Notes: generated by a model from the letters alone, not told the origin. A stretch of DNA of 64,000 nt from Phytohabitans kaempferiae (GCF_042433955.1 NZ_JBHLUH010000064.1:85019-149018), one strand, 5' to 3'. Numbered from the stretch's first letter, positions 44,591 through 54,465 are shown. A program made the numbers and translations.

Positions 44591-46374
44591 TCAGCCTGCT
44601 CACCCGCCCACGCCGAAGCCGCAACGCCCCACCACGCACCGGCGGGGTGGATGCCGGGCTGGAGTCGGTCGAGGTCACCCCACGCTGCCTGCGGGTCGGG
44701 GACGGCTGGGCCGCCACCCTGGTGGTCACCGGCTTTCCCGCCGAGGTCGGCCCGGCCTGGCTGGAACCGCTGCTGTCCTGGCCCGGCCGCCTCGACCTCG
44801 CCATCCACATCGACCCGCTGCCCGCCCCGATCGCCGCCGCCCGGCTACGCACCCAACGCGCCCGGTACGAGTCGTCCCGCCGCACCGACCTGGCCCGCGG
44901 GAAGCTGTCCGACCCCGCGGTGGAGGCGGCCGCGGACGACGCCGCCGATCTGGCCGACCGGCTGGCCCGCGGCGCGGCAAAGCTGTTCCGGGTCGGCCTG
45001 TACTGCACCGTCCACGCCCGCACCCAGGCCGAGCTGGTGCAGGCGTGCGCTCAGGTCAAGACCGCGGCCGCCTCCACCCTGCTCGAGGTCCAGCCGGCGA
45101 CCTGGCGGCATTTGGCCGGCTGGACCAGCACCCTCCCCCTGGCGCATGACGGGCTGCGGGTGCTGCGCACCATGGACACCCAGGCCCTCGCCGCCGCGTT
45201 CCCCCTGGCCAGCCCGGACCTTCCAGCACCGCTGCCCGGCGACCACACCCCGACCGCGGGGGTGTTGTACGGAGTCAACCCGGCCGGCAGCGGCGTGATC
45301 TGGTGGGACCGGTACGGCCGCGACAACTACAACTCGGTCATCCTGGCCCGCTCCGGCGCCGGCAAAAGCTTCGTCATCAAGCTGGAGATCCTGCGCTCGC
45401 TCTACCGGAACGTGGCCTGCCAGGTCATCGACCCCGACGACGAATACCTGCGCCTGGCCGACGCGGTCGGCGGCACCGTGGTCCGGCTCGGCGCCCCCGG
45501 CGTGCGGGTCAACCCCCTCGACCTCCCGACCGGCGACACCCGCCCGGACGTGCTGGCCCGGCGGGGCCTGTTCCTGCACACCCTGGTCGGTGTCCTCATC
45601 GACCAGCGGCCGCCGCCGGACGAGGCCGCCGCCCTCGACCGGGCCATCCTGTGCGCCTACCGCGCCGCCGGCATCACCGCCGATCCTGACAGCCACCACC
45701 GGCCCGCCCCACTGTTCGGCGACCTCGCCGCCGCCCTGGCCAACGATCCGGACCCGGCCGCCGCCCGCCTCGCCGCGCGGCTCGCCCCGTGGGTGGAAGG
45801 GTCGTTCGCGGACCTGTTCGCCGGGCCGACCACCACCCGACCGGACGGCCACCTGGTCGTGTGGTCGCTGCGACACCTGCCCGACCAGGTCCGCCCGGTC
45901 GGGACCCTGCTCGCCCTGGACCACATCTGGCGGCAGGTCGACCAACCCACCACTACGAGGCCGGTGCCGCGGCGGATGGTCGTGGTCGACGAGGCCTGGC
46001 AGCTGATGCGCACCAGCGAAGGCGCCACGTTCCTGTACCGGCTGGCCAAAGCCGGCCGCAAACGAAACACCGGACTGACCGTGGTCACCCAGGACGTCGC
46101 CGACCTGCTCGACACCCCGCTGGGCAAAGCCGTCGTCGCCAACGCCGCCACCCAGATCCTGCTCCGCCAGGACCCCACCGCCATCGACGCGGTCGCCGAC
46201 GCGTTCGGCCTCACCGCAGGCGAACGACGCATCCTGCTGGCCGCACCGCCCGGACACGGGCTGCTGCTGTCCGGCACCAGCCGCACCAGCTTCCAAGCCA
46301 TCGCCTCCCCCACCGAGCACGCCATCGCCACCACCAACCCCAACGACCTGCCCGATCGTGAGGACGAGCCGTGA
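44587..46374 (+). CDS. virB4: VirB4-type conjugation ATPase
   Basis: The 595-aa protein has the VirB4/TraC architecture. A helical N-terminal region is followed by Walker A ARSGAGKSF (about residues 255-263), the strand-DPDDE motif (VIDPDDEYLRL) and Walker B RMVVVDEAWQLM (about 460-471). TVVTQDVADLL and the final NAATQILLRQDP, which are typical VirB4 motifs, come next. It energises the type IV channel. Both ends overlap neighbouring genes by four bases (GTGA), so stoichiometric production is likely. Confidence 0.92.
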   Translation: MISLLTRPRRSRNAPPRTGGVDAGLESVEVTPRCLRVGDGWAATLVVTGFPAEVGPAWLEPLLSWPGRLDLAIHIDPLPAPIAAARLRTQRARYESSRRTDLARGKLSDPAVEAAADDAADLADRLARGAAKLFRVGLYCTVHARTQAELVQACAQVKTAAASTLLEVQPATWRHLAGWTSTLPLAHDGLRVLRTMDTQALAAAFPLASPDLPAPLPGDHTPTAGVLYGVNPAGSGVIWWDRYGRDNYNSVILARSGAGKSFVIKLEILRSLYRNVACQVIDPDDEYLRLADAVGGTVVRLGAPGVRVNPLDLPTGDTRPDVLARRGLFLHTLVGVLIDQRPPPDEAAALDRAILCAYRAAGITADPDSHHRPAPLFGDLAAALANDPDPAAARLAARLAPWVEGSFADLFAGPTTTRPDGHLVVWSLRHLPDQVRPVGTLLALDHIWRQVDQPTTTRPVPRRMVVVDEAWQLMRTSEGATFLYRLAKAGRKRNTGLTVVTQDVADLLDTPLGKAVVANAATQILLRQDPTAIDAVADAFGLTAGERRILLAAPPGHGLLLSGTSRTSFQAIASPTEHAIATTNPNDLPDREDEP

Positions 46375-48890
46375 CACCCCCCGACCCGAACCCGCTACCC
46401 GTGCCGCCGTCGGCGCCCAGCCCTTCCGGGCCGGGCGCCGTCCCCGTTCCCAGCCCGATCGACCTCGGCCGCGACGTCGCGGTGTGGTTAGGGCACCGGC
46501 CGTGGCTGGCCGGCCTGGCCGGTCTGCTCCTACTCACCGCCGTGGCGGGCCACAACCTGCTCGCCCTCTGGCGGCACCGCCACCATGCTGCCGGCGCCCG
46601 CACGGTCACCATCGCCCCACCACCCCAGGTCGAACCCAGCAGCGCCGCCGCTCTCTGGGCCAACCTCGCCGGCCTGCTGACCCCCTCCTGGCGCAACCGC
46701 ATCCTGTGGGGGACACCGCACGTCGCCTGGCAGTACACCTGGGTCGGCCGGCAACTACTCGTCTCGATCTGGGTTCCCGGCACCGTCCCACCCGGCGCCG
46801 TCGAGGCCGCCGTCCGCGGCGCCTGGCCCGGCGCCGCCTGCACCACCACCGCCGCGACCGCGCCGATCCCGGACACCGCGGACCCGGCCGCCGGCGGGCA
46901 CCTGCTCCCCGTCGCCGCGCACTGGCTGCCCTACCGCACTGACCACGACACCGACCCGCTGCGGGCCCTGATGGCCGCCGGCGCCCAACTCCATCCCGGC
47001 GAGTACACCTGCGTCCAGGTCCTGGCCAAACCCGCCACCCCACGGCGGGAACACCGCGCCCACCGCGCCGCCGTGCGGCTACGCGCCGGCAAACCCCCCA
47101 CCCCCGGCCTCGACCCGGGGCTGCCGGTGCGGTGGCTGCTCGACCTGTTCCACACCGGAACGCGCCGCACAGCCACCCGCCCGGCTCAGACCTTCGCGCG
47201 GCGTGATCCGGGGTTGGAGCGTGACGTGCGGTCCATCCTGGACAAAAACGCGTTCCCGTTGTGGCAGACCGCTATCCGGTACTGCGTCGCCACCACCAAC
47301 CACCGCCCCTCCGTCGACCCGCAACGACGGCTGCGGGGCATCGCGGACACCGTCGCTGCCACCTTCGCCGTCTACTCCGCCCGGAACCGGCTCACCCACC
47401 GCACCCGCATGCGCCAACCGGTGCAGGTGCTGGCGGCCCGGCGTCTGGGCGCCGGGTTCCTGACCAACACCCCCGAACTCGCGGTACTGGCCGCCCTGCC
47501 ACGCGACCTGGCCGTGCCCGGACTGGACCGGGCCCGCGCCAAACCGATGCCAGCCCCCGTCGCGATACCGTCCGGCGGCCGAAGCGTCAAAGTGCTCGGC
47601 GACGCCGAGGTCGGCGGCCACACCGTCGGCCTGTCAGTCACCGACGCCCGCTACCACCTGCACGTGGTCGGCACCACCGGCTCCGGCAAAACCACCCTGC
47701 TGGTCAACACCGCCGTCGACGACATCATCGCCGGCCGCGGCACCGTCGTCATCGACCCGCACGGCGACATGGTCCTGGACATCCTCGACCGGCTCCCCGC
47801 CCACGTCGCCGACCGGGTCGTGCTCTACGACCCCGACCAGACCAACCCGCCCACCATCAACCCCCTGCAAGGCGACGACCCCGACCTCGTCGTCGACAAC
47901 CTCGTGTCGATCTTCGGGAACATCTTCGCCAAAGCCTGGGGACCACGCATGGACGACGTCATGCGGGTCGCCTGCCTCACCCTGCTACGCCACGCCAACG
48001 TCACCCTGCAACACATCCCACCCCTGCTCAACTCCGCCCAGTTCCGGTCCGCGATGACCGCCGAACTGGACGACCCAGCCGGGCTGTCCGGGTTCTGGCA
48101 GTGGTACGACGAACTCAACCCCGCCCTACGCTCCCAGGTCATCGGCCCCGTCCTGGCCCGCCTGCGGGCGTTCCTGCTCCGCGACTTCGTCAAACGCACC
48201 ATGCGCTACCCGCACGGCTCCTTCAGCATGCGCGACATCCTCGACGGCGGTGTCCTACTCGTCCGGATCCCCAAAGGACAACTCGGCCAGGACACCAGCC
48301 GGCTGCTCGGCTCCCTCATCCTCGCCCAGGTCTGGCAGGCCGCCGCCGCCCGCGCCGCCATCCCACCCGACCAACGCCGCGACTGCACCCTCGTGATCGA
48401 CGAATGCCAGAACTTCCTCACCCTCGCGTCCTCGCTGGACTCGATGCTGGCCGAGGCCCGCAAATACCGGCTGTCCCTGGTGTTGTCGCACCAGGACCTG
48501 GCCCAGTTCCCCAAAGACCTGCTCGCCGCCACCTCCGCTAACGCCCGCAACAAGATCTACTTCACCGTCGCGCCCGAGGACGCCCGGATCCTGGCCCGGC
48601 ACACCCAACCCGAACTCGACGAGTACGACCTCGCCAACCTCGACGCCTACACCGCCGCCGGCCGCCTGGTCGTCGACGGCCGCCAAACACCGGCGTTCAC
48701 GTTCAAGACCCGCCCACCACGGCCTATCGTCGGAGCCGCCGACCACATCCGGCGCGTCGCCGCCGCCTCCGTCCCCCGACAGGACACCTCCGCCATCGAC
48801 GACCTCGTCGACCGGTACACCCGCCCGCCGCAGGACGGCGGCCGCGTCCGCCGTCCCAAGGGCACCAAACCCGCCAACGGCCGCACCTGA
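46371..48890 (+). CDS. VirD4/TraG-like coupling or DNA-transfer ATPase
   Basis: The 839-aa protein has one N-terminal membrane helix (PWLAGLAGLLLLTAVAGHNL) and a large cytoplasmic ATPase. Walker A is GTTGSGKTTL (about residues 437-446), followed by VVIDPHGDMVLDIL. Walker B is LVIDECQNFL (about 675-684), then LSHQDLAQFPKDLL and NARNKIYFTVAPEDARIL. These are features of the type IV secretory DNA-transfer family that couples the relaxosome to the channel. It completes the ATGA/GTGA-coupled operon PrgI-VirB4-VirD4. Confidence 0.88.
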   Translation: MTPPDPNPLPVPPSAPSPSGPGAVPVPSPIDLGRDVAVWLGHRPWLAGLAGLLLLTAVAGHNLLALWRHRHHAAGARTVTIAPPPQVEPSSAAALWANLAGLLTPSWRNRILWGTPHVAWQYTWVGRQLLVSIWVPGTVPPGAVEAAVRGAWPGAACTTTAATAPIPDTADPAAGGHLLPVAAHWLPYRTDHDTDPLRALMAAGAQLHPGEYTCVQVLAKPATPRREHRAHRAAVRLRAGKPPTPGLDPGLPVRWLLDLFHTGTRRTATRPAQTFARRDPGLERDVRSILDKNAFPLWQTAIRYCVATTNHRPSVDPQRRLRGIADTVAATFAVYSARNRLTHRTRMRQPVQVLAARRLGAGFLTNTPELAVLAALPRDLAVPGLDRARAKPMPAPVAIPSGGRSVKVLGDAEVGGHTVGLSVTDARYHLHVVGTTGSGKTTLLVNTAVDDIIAGRGTVVIDPHGDMVLDILDRLPAHVADRVVLYDPDQTNPPTINPLQGDDPDLVVDNLVSIFGNIFAKAWGPRMDDVMRVACLTLLRHANVTLQHIPPLLNSAQFRSAMTAELDDPAGLSGFWQWYDELNPALRSQVIGPVLARLRAFLLRDFVKRTMRYPHGSFSMRDILDGGVLLVRIPKGQLGQDTSRLLGSLILAQVWQAAAARAAIPPDQRRDCTLVIDECQNFLTLASSLDSMLAEARKYRLSLVLSHQDLAQFPKDLLAATSANARNKIYFTVAPEDARILARHTQPELDEYDLANLDAYTAAGRLVVDGRQTPAFTFKTRPPRPIVGAADHIRRVAAASVPRQDTSAIDDLVDRYTRPPQDGGRVRRPKGTKPANGRT

Positions 48891-49121
48891 CCGCGACCGG
48901 CCCCACGTTGAACCGTCCTGCGACCCACCCTGCTCCCCGGCGGGGGTGACCGCACCGGTCAGCACACCCGTCAGCACATGCCCATACCAGCCCGGGCGGA
49001 TGCCGCCGGTGCCGTACTGCTCTGTCAGTGCTGCACAACCGGCCTGATCAGCGCAAACCTGTCGTCCTCAAAGGACCGCGTGTATCGAAGACACCCTCTG
49101 TATGGAGGGACATCTCTTCGC

Positions 49122-49134
49122 TGAGGAGTCCTCA
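49122..49134 (+). promoter_or_regulatory. Palindrome covering the ribosome binding site
   Basis: TGAGGAGTCCTCA is a perfect 13-base palindrome containing the Shine-Dalgarno GAGGAG of the gene starting at 49137. A second short hairpin (CCCTC TGTATG GAGGG) lies about 20 bases upstream. If folded in the mRNA, the site would be partly hidden. Confidence 0.4.
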
Positions 49135-49136
49135 TC

Positions 49137-50036
49137 GTGTATCGCCGTGTACCTCCCAAGCCGACCAAACCCGACCCCCTGGCCGTCCTGCGCCGGCTCA
49201 CACCACGTGACCGGCTGCTGCTGTCCTGGCTGGCCGAGCACTACCTGCTGTCCACCGACCAGATCGCCCGCGCCCTGTTCACCTCGCCCGCGACCGCGCG
49301 GATGCGGCTGACCATCCTGTACCGAATCGGCGCCCTGACCCGGTTCTCGTTCTCCGACCCGGACGGCGGAACCCCACCGTTCCTCTACACCCTCGGCCCG
49401 GTCGGCCTGCACCTGCACCCCAACGCATGGTCCGACCCGGACAACCCGAAAGCCAAACCACCGCGCAGCCACATCGACCGGGCCCGACGCATCGCCCGCT
49501 CCCAGAAACGCGAGCACACCCTGGGGGTGAACCAGTTCTTCGTCGACCTGCACGCCCACACCCGCACCGACCCGCAGGCCCGGCTCGCGCGCTGGTGGTC
49601 CGAACACCACGCCACCGACGCCTACGCCTCAGCCCGCATCTTCCCCGACGGCCACGGCATCTGGCAGCACGGCCAGCACAGCGTCGGATTCTTCCTGGAA
49701 CACGACCGCGGCACCGAACCCCTACGCAAGGTGCTGGCCAAACTACGCGGCTACGAACGGCTCACCGAGTTCGGCCCCCGCTACCCCGTCCTGTTCTGGG
49801 TCCCGAACCCGGCCCGGGAACGCAGCCTGCAGGACGCCCTCGCCGGCGTCCCCACCCTCACCCCGGTCGCCACCGCCGTCCACAGCCCGGACCCGGCCGG
49901 CCCGGTGTGGACGCTCACCAGCGACCCAGGACAGCGGCTGCGACTACACGAGCTACCCAGCGACCACGGCCCCGCAGCTGGTACCAACCCGAACCGCTAC
50001 AACGACGTGCGCGACCTCACCGGCGACGCCTTGTGA
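49137..50036 (+). CDS. Replication-relaxation family protein
   Basis: The 299-aa protein starts at GTG 49137 and belongs to the actinobacterial replication-relaxation family (PF13814). Its N-terminal winged helix reads LTPRDRLLLSWLAEHYLLST and DQIARALFTSPATARMRL. Typical later strings are REHTLGVNQFFVDLHAHTR, GFFLEHDRGTEPLRKVLAKL and RYPVLFWVPNPARE. Such proteins are encoded beside conjugation genes on plasmids and ICEs and are thought to act at the origin. It lies 250 bases downstream of the coupling ATPase gene. Confidence 0.85.
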   Translation: MYRRVPPKPTKPDPLAVLRRLTPRDRLLLSWLAEHYLLSTDQIARALFTSPATARMRLTILYRIGALTRFSFSDPDGGTPPFLYTLGPVGLHLHPNAWSDPDNPKAKPPRSHIDRARRIARSQKREHTLGVNQFFVDLHAHTRTDPQARLARWWSEHHATDAYASARIFPDGHGIWQHGQHSVGFFLEHDRGTEPLRKVLAKLRGYERLTEFGPRYPVLFWVPNPARERSLQDALAGVPTLTPVATAVHSPDPAGPVWTLTSDPGQRLRLHELPSDHGPAAGTNPNRYNDVRDLTGDAL

Positions 50037-50398
50037 CTACCAGCGATAGTTGACACTTGCCAGCCGTTGGCACGGGGGCCACCCGGCCAGGCATCGCTTA
50101 GTGTGTGGCTGAGGACGATTGGTGGCCAAGGTGGGCGCGATACTTGGCCACCGTCGTGTCGGTGTCGGCGGCTGATCCCCGTGATGAGGGTGCGCCACCG
50201 ATGCCATCGGAATCACCTCCAGGCCCGGTTATCGCCGGACGCGTCACTGAGGCACCGAGGTCCCGGACCACCAGTCGCCGGCTTCGTCGTCGCCGTGGCG
50301 GCCGCGCACGTCGATCAGCTTCTCGTCCATGGTGACCTTGACGGCCTCGGTGGTCACAGGGATTTTCGGTGCATCGATGAAGTGCGAGTCCTAGATTC
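50037..50398. other. Intergenic region with one possible micro-ORF
   Basis: No clear gene is present. On the minus strand a 37-codon frame from GTG 50357 to 50244 reads TTEAVKVTMDEKLIDVRGRH, then DDEAGDWWSGTSVPQ, which resembles real protein but has no ribosome binding site. A plus-strand frame (50105-50335) starts well (AEDDWWPRWARYLATVV) but ends in arginine-rich low complexity. Confidence 0.3.
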
Positions 50399-50987
50399 GT
50401 GGGGGTGACCGCGGACGACGACGTGCCTTTCAACCTTTCGCATCTCGGCGCGCCGATCGGGCCGATGATCCGCGTCCACGGCGGGTTCGCCAACCGGATG
50501 TACCGGCTCGACACCGACCAGGGGTCGTTCGCGGTGAAGGAGTTGAACCTTGTCAACCGCGGCTGGACCTACCACGTCGAGGACGTGTTCAGGTTCGAGC
50601 GGACGGCCTTCGCCGCCGGCATCCCGATGCCAGAGCCGATCTCGGCCAGCCACCACACGCTCGTCCACCGGTGGGTCGAGGGCGAGAAGCTGCCCGAAGC
50701 ACCGGTGTCGGCGGCCTACGCGTTCGAGATCGGACAGATCCTCGCGCGCATCCACGCGCTCGACGTCGAGTGGACCCACGTGTCGATCGAGGACCCGACG
50801 TCACGGGACTGGCCCGAACTCGCCGAGCGAGCGGCGACGACCGGACAGCCTTGGGCCGACGAGCTCGCCTCCCACGTCGAGACGTTCCTCGCGATTGCCG
50901 ACTTCGTCGACACCTGCGAACGGCCAGGCCCCGTCGTGCTGACCCACAAGGACATCCACCCGTGGAACCTGCTGTTGCCCGGCGTCC

Positions 50988-51985
50988 GCGATGAGCATGA
51001 AGGCGGCGCTGGAGGTGAGCATGAACGGTGCGGGTTGGTGCTCACGTTGTCGCGGCGATGCTCACGGTGGCGGTGATGTTGGTCGATGTCGACTGTTTGG
51101 GTTATGGGCAGACTCGTCCCCTGCTGTGGCAGTGTGATCAGATCGGGGTCAGTAGCCGACCGCGGGTGAACGCGCCGATCAGGGTCCATGCCTCGGCGTG
51201 TCGGGCGTACCGGCGGCGCCAGGCGGCCACTGCCGCGCCGAGCGCGGTCAACGCGTCGCCGAGCTCGGTGGGCTGCGCTGGCAGGTCGGCCAAGACCTCG
51301 GGGTCCAGCCGGGCGGCGTGCCGTACGGCCTGGTGGCGTAGCCAGGCCAGGTGGCGGGCCGCGGGCGGCGCGTAGCCAGCGGCGGACGGTGGTCGGCGGG
51401 CGGTGCAGGTCAGCGGCGATCCGCCGCCAGCCGTGCCCGTTCGCCTTGGCCACCAGGGCGGCGCCGATCACCTGCGCGGTGTCGGCGCGGCGGGGCACCA
51501 GCGCGCCGGGCAGCAGCACCTGGGTGGCACGGCAGCCGGTACAGCGGGCCCGGCGTGGTCGGACCAGGGTGGTGGATCCGTCGAGCTGGCGGACCCGGCG
51601 GCTGGCCGCATGCGCCCAGGGGCGCAGCCGGCCGCCGCAGTGTGGGCAGGCCAGCCGCCCAGCGGCCAGGTCGGCGTCGACCTGGCCGGGCTCGACCACG
51701 ATGATCACGTCGGACTCCCGCCACGAGTAGGCAGCCTTGCCTACCACACCAGGAACGGCCAAGGGGTCAACTCGTGTTGGCCACCATTACCGCCGTCCGT
51801 CTACAAGAGACGGTGAGGGCGCCCGGCCGACACGGTCACGGTGAGCATCAACCAGATCGGACCGATCCGACGGCCGCCGCTCGTGGCACCCTTTCGGCGC
51901 CGTTCGTGTTCACCATGCCGCCGCGCACCGACCCGTTCGACCCGGTTCCTCGTGCTCACCGCCAACGACTTCGCATGCTCATCGC
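50988..51985 (-). mobile_element. ~1-kb insertion sequence (DUF6431-type)
   Basis: The ends are GCGATGAGCATG at 50988-50999 and its inverted copy CATGCTCATCGC at 51974-51985. The similarity continues inward as GGTGAGCA(T/C)GA. The segment splits a phosphotransferase gene between its catalytic loop and metal-binding loop. It carries one transposase-like gene on the minus strand. No target duplication is evident. Additional GTGAGCAT/ATGCTCAC copies near each end may be transposase binding sites. Confidence 0.75.
51138..51708 (-). pseudogene. DUF6431-type transposase-like protein, frameshifted
   Basis: From GTG 51708 the protein starts VIIVVEPGQVDADLAAGRLA and has zinc-binding CPHC and CTGC pairs. 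A helix-turn-helix (GHGWRRIAADLHRPPTTVRRWL) follows, as in DUF6431 proteins. Two one-base shifts, near 51355 and 51168, are needed to recover HLAWLRHQAVRHAARLDPE, EAWTLIGAFTRGR and LLTPI before a stop at 51138. It is probably inactive, so this IS copy would need a partner in trans. No DDE or serine-recombinase core is visible in it. Confidence 0.6.
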
Positions 51986-52871
51986 CAGCGACGGACAACA
52001 CCTGCTCGCCCGAGACGGTCGGCCGGTGATACTCGACTGGGAGCTGGCGGGGATGCTCGACCTGGCCAGTGAGCTCGGCTCGACCGCGCTGAGCCTCGCG
52101 AAGGGCCCCGGCTTCGACGACATCAAGCCCACTATCTTCCGCTCGGTCCTCGACGGCTACGTGGCAGGGGGCGGAGCGCTGCCGCCGTCGGGCCCAAGCT
52201 GGTTCGTGTTCATGATCGGCGGCTGGCTGGCATTCACGAGGTGGAACATCCTGCGCTGCCTCGCCGGTGTCGAGGCGAGCACCGGCCCTGACCTCGCGCT
52301 GTCGCACGAGTCCGTACGCAACGGCGTACGCGGCCTCCCCGACATGTTCGGCCGGCTTCCGGAGCTCGAGGCGCTGCTCGTGTGACAGTGACCCGCTTCT
52401 GTGCTGGCTGCGCGGCGTAACGCGCACTCCCGGAGTGGTGGTCGCCGGTCGGTACCGCCGGCGATGATCTGGTCATCGTCGGCCGCACGGTTCCCTTGAG
52501 CACCGGCCAAACCCTGCGCCTTCCCGCCGACCCCGGCCTGACCCTGATCGCTCCCGCCGACTCACCCCGACGACGACGCACTGCGCCTGCTCCCGACTTG
52601 GGCAGCCACCCGAACGACCTCAGATGCCTGCCTGGGCTCAAGGCGGGGGCCGCCTCTGGCCGTCAAGCACCAGGTGGTTAAGACACGCTCCGCATCTGTC
52701 ACCTCACAAGATCATCTGTGATCTGGTGCCGCGCGAACGCCTTCCGTCACTGGCGGTCTGGGCCGGCCCGTCGCAGGTTCAGATCAGCCGCCCCCGGATC
52801 TCTCATCGGGCGGTGACGCCGGGTTACTGAAAGAGCGGGCGGTTACCGTCAAGGCACCACAGCAAACCCAG

Positions 52872-53009
52872 ATGTCAGCACCACCCCAGTCAGGTCCCAC
52901 CGACGGGCCACCCGCCGCACCACCAGCGGTCACGCTCAGCCCACCCGCCCCCTGTAGGGGCCGGTCGGCGTGCGCGACCCGCGGCACCTGTCGGTCGCAC
53001 CTCGACCGT
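52872..53009 (+). repeat. Leader repeat, copy 1 (upstream of 53095)
   Basis: About 138 bases that recur at 53688 and 54579. The core includes CAGGTCCCACCGACGGGCCA and GGGGCCGGTCGGC, which can pair as a long stem (CCGACGGGCC with GGCCGGTCGG, one mismatch). It ends 86 bases before the next start codon. A second hairpin (CGCCCCT facing AGGGGGGCG, 53053-53071) precedes the ribosome binding site. The rest of the 52386-53094 gap holds no gene. Confidence 0.75.
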
Positions 53010-53094
53010 CCATCCTCACGCCGCCCGTTTCCGCAGGGCCGGCTTCTCGCCACGCCCCTCAAAGGGGGGCGCAAACCCTTTCACGAGGTGACAC

Positions 53095-53631
53095 ATGCTT
53101 TCCCGTGTCCAACGCGACGGGATCGTTCGGTGCCTGCACGGTATCGACGCCCACGCGCAAGCCACCACGCCATGGCCGGGTCCGGTCCTGTTCGGCTGGC
53201 TCCGGGACGCGCCCGTACCCGGGCATCCCGATCCGACCGCCCGGTCGCTCACCCTGGTGCCCCTCATGGTCGACCCGGCCCACTGGCAGGACCACCCCGA
53301 CGGGCCCGTCGCCGCCCTGCGACGAATCACCGACGAGGCGCACGATCCCGCGCAGCAGGCCGCCAGCGCCCTCTCCCTGGCCACGGCACGGCCCGGCCAG
53401 CCCAGGTGCCTGGCCTACCTGTTCATGTACCCCGCACCGGCAGGCGGCGAGGCCTCGTCCCAGGTGAGGTCGATCAACGCGGTCGACACCGACGGCACCG
53501 TCTACGTCCTGACCCGTCCACGCTCCGGTCAAGCCGTCGTCACCATCGACGAGCCCGGCGACGAGCAGGTCGTCCAGCTGCTCCAGCGGCTGATCACCCT
53601 CACCTACCCCGACGGCCCGGACACGCACTGA
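53095..53631 (+). CDS. Hypothetical protein of the cassette region
   Basis: The 178-aa protein is soluble and alpha/beta, with VLFGWLRDAPVPGHPDPTAR, LTLVPLMVDPAHWQDHP and SINAVDTDGTVYVLTRPR. The start ATG at 53095 has GAGGTG upstream. It resembles the protein at 57725 in its middle (both have AVDTDG(T/R) followed by a VY/LY strand), so the two may be distant paralogues. No function is recognised. It is the first of a row of genes preceded by structured leaders. Confidence 0.6.
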   Translation: MLSRVQRDGIVRCLHGIDAHAQATTPWPGPVLFGWLRDAPVPGHPDPTARSLTLVPLMVDPAHWQDHPDGPVAALRRITDEAHDPAQQAASALSLATARPGQPRCLAYLFMYPAPAGGEASSQVRSINAVDTDGTVYVLTRPRSGQAVVTIDEPGDEQVVQLLQRLITLTYPDGPDTH

Positions 53632-53687
53632 CAATCACGGCCCGCTTCGCGGCGGCCACCACCACCTGGCACTACAGCACATCCCGA

Positions 53688-53823
53688 TATCAGCACCACC
53701 CGGTCAGGTTCCACCGACGGGTTCCACCGCCGCAGCTCGCGGTAGCGCTCGCCCACCCGCCCTCTTCCGGGCCGGTCGGCACGCGCAGCCCCGCGGCCAC
53801 CCGACGCTCGCACCTGACCATCC
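53688..53823 (+). repeat. Leader repeat, copy 2 (upstream of 53926)
   Basis: The second copy of the ~135-base leader (ATCAGCACCACCCGGTCAGG to GGCCGGTCGGCACGCG and beyond), the most divergent of the three. It ends about 100 bases before the next start. A perfect hairpin TGCCCGG/CCGGGCA (53881-53900) stands just before the ribosome binding site. Confidence 0.75.
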
Positions 53824-53925
53824 GTCTCATCCCCGCCGGTCCGCGCCGACCCACATCCTGGTGGGCCGGCCGGTTCGGCATGCCCGGACATACCCGGGCA
53901 CCAAACGTTGAGGAGGACATCGCGT

Positions 53926-54465
53926 ATGCCCATCGTCACCGCCACCCAGGTGCGGATCAGTCACATCACCTACTGCATACCGCCCCGGGTTGCCCAGCGG
54001 GTAACGAATCCGGCCTCGGCCGTGTTCGACGACCAGATCCGGCCCGACCACCGGCTTCTGGCACGACCGGACAGCAAGCGCGAGCGTCTGGTGCAGGTCC
54101 GGGACGGCTCGCCGCTGCGCTGCGCCGGCGGGCCACTATGGATGATCGATCTGGACCGGATGCGACGCCGCGGTCTTGAACGCGCCCGGCACCGGCTGGC
54201 GCAGCGACGCGACGGCGTCCGCACCCAGCAGTGGCGGCGCTGGGAGACCGAACTGCTGGAGCTCGGCGAAGACGCCTACCTCGAGTACTGGCAGCTGCGG
54301 CATGCCGCCGTGGACGCGTTGTGTGAACTGCGTTCCGCGGACCGGCGGCCGCCGCTGTGCCCGCTCAACAACTCGCCGCACGCGCGACTGGCGTACGTGA
54401 GGCAAGCCAACCGACGCCTGGCCGAACTGCCCGGCGGCACCCTGCTGCTGGCCGCCCGGGTCTGA
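53926..54465 (+). CDS. Hypothetical basic protein of the cassette region
   Basis: The ATG at 53926 follows AGGAGG by nine bases. The 179-aa protein is rich in arginine and helices, with FDDQIRPDHRLLARPDSKRE in the first part and LERARHRLAQRRDGVRTQQW and AYLEYWQLRHAAVDALCEL later. It may bind nucleic acid by virtue of its charge, but there is no recognised domain. It stands alone between two leader repeats. Confidence 0.6.
   Translation: MPIVTATQVRISHITYCIPPRVAQRVTNPASAVFDDQIRPDHRLLARPDSKRERLVQVRDGSPLRCAGGPLWMIDLDRMRRRGLERARHRLAQRRDGVRTQQWRRWETELLELGEDAYLEYWQLRHAAVDALCELRSADRRPPLCPLNNSPHARLAYVRQANRRLAELPGGTLLLAARV

Larger units (their letters stand above)
50399..52385 (+). pseudogene. APH-type phosphotransferase interrupted by an IS
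   Basis: The first part (GTG 50399 to about 50987) encodes an aminoglycoside-phosphotransferase-like kinase up to the catalytic loop LTHKDIHPWNLLL. After the insertion, the frame resumes at about 51986 with SDGQHLLARDGRPVILDWEL, the expected following strand and the metal-binding aspartate (ILDWE), and runs to 52385. The N-terminal lobe contains SFAVKELNLVNRGW. In this form no full-length kinase can be made. The original substrate could be an aminoglycoside, homoserine-like or other small molecule. Confidence 0.8.

Noticed and set aside
44845..46377. A 510-codon open frame antisense to the VirB4 gene
   Set aside because: The VirB4 frame has all expected ATPase motifs. The antisense translation is low complexity and is a by-product of high GC.
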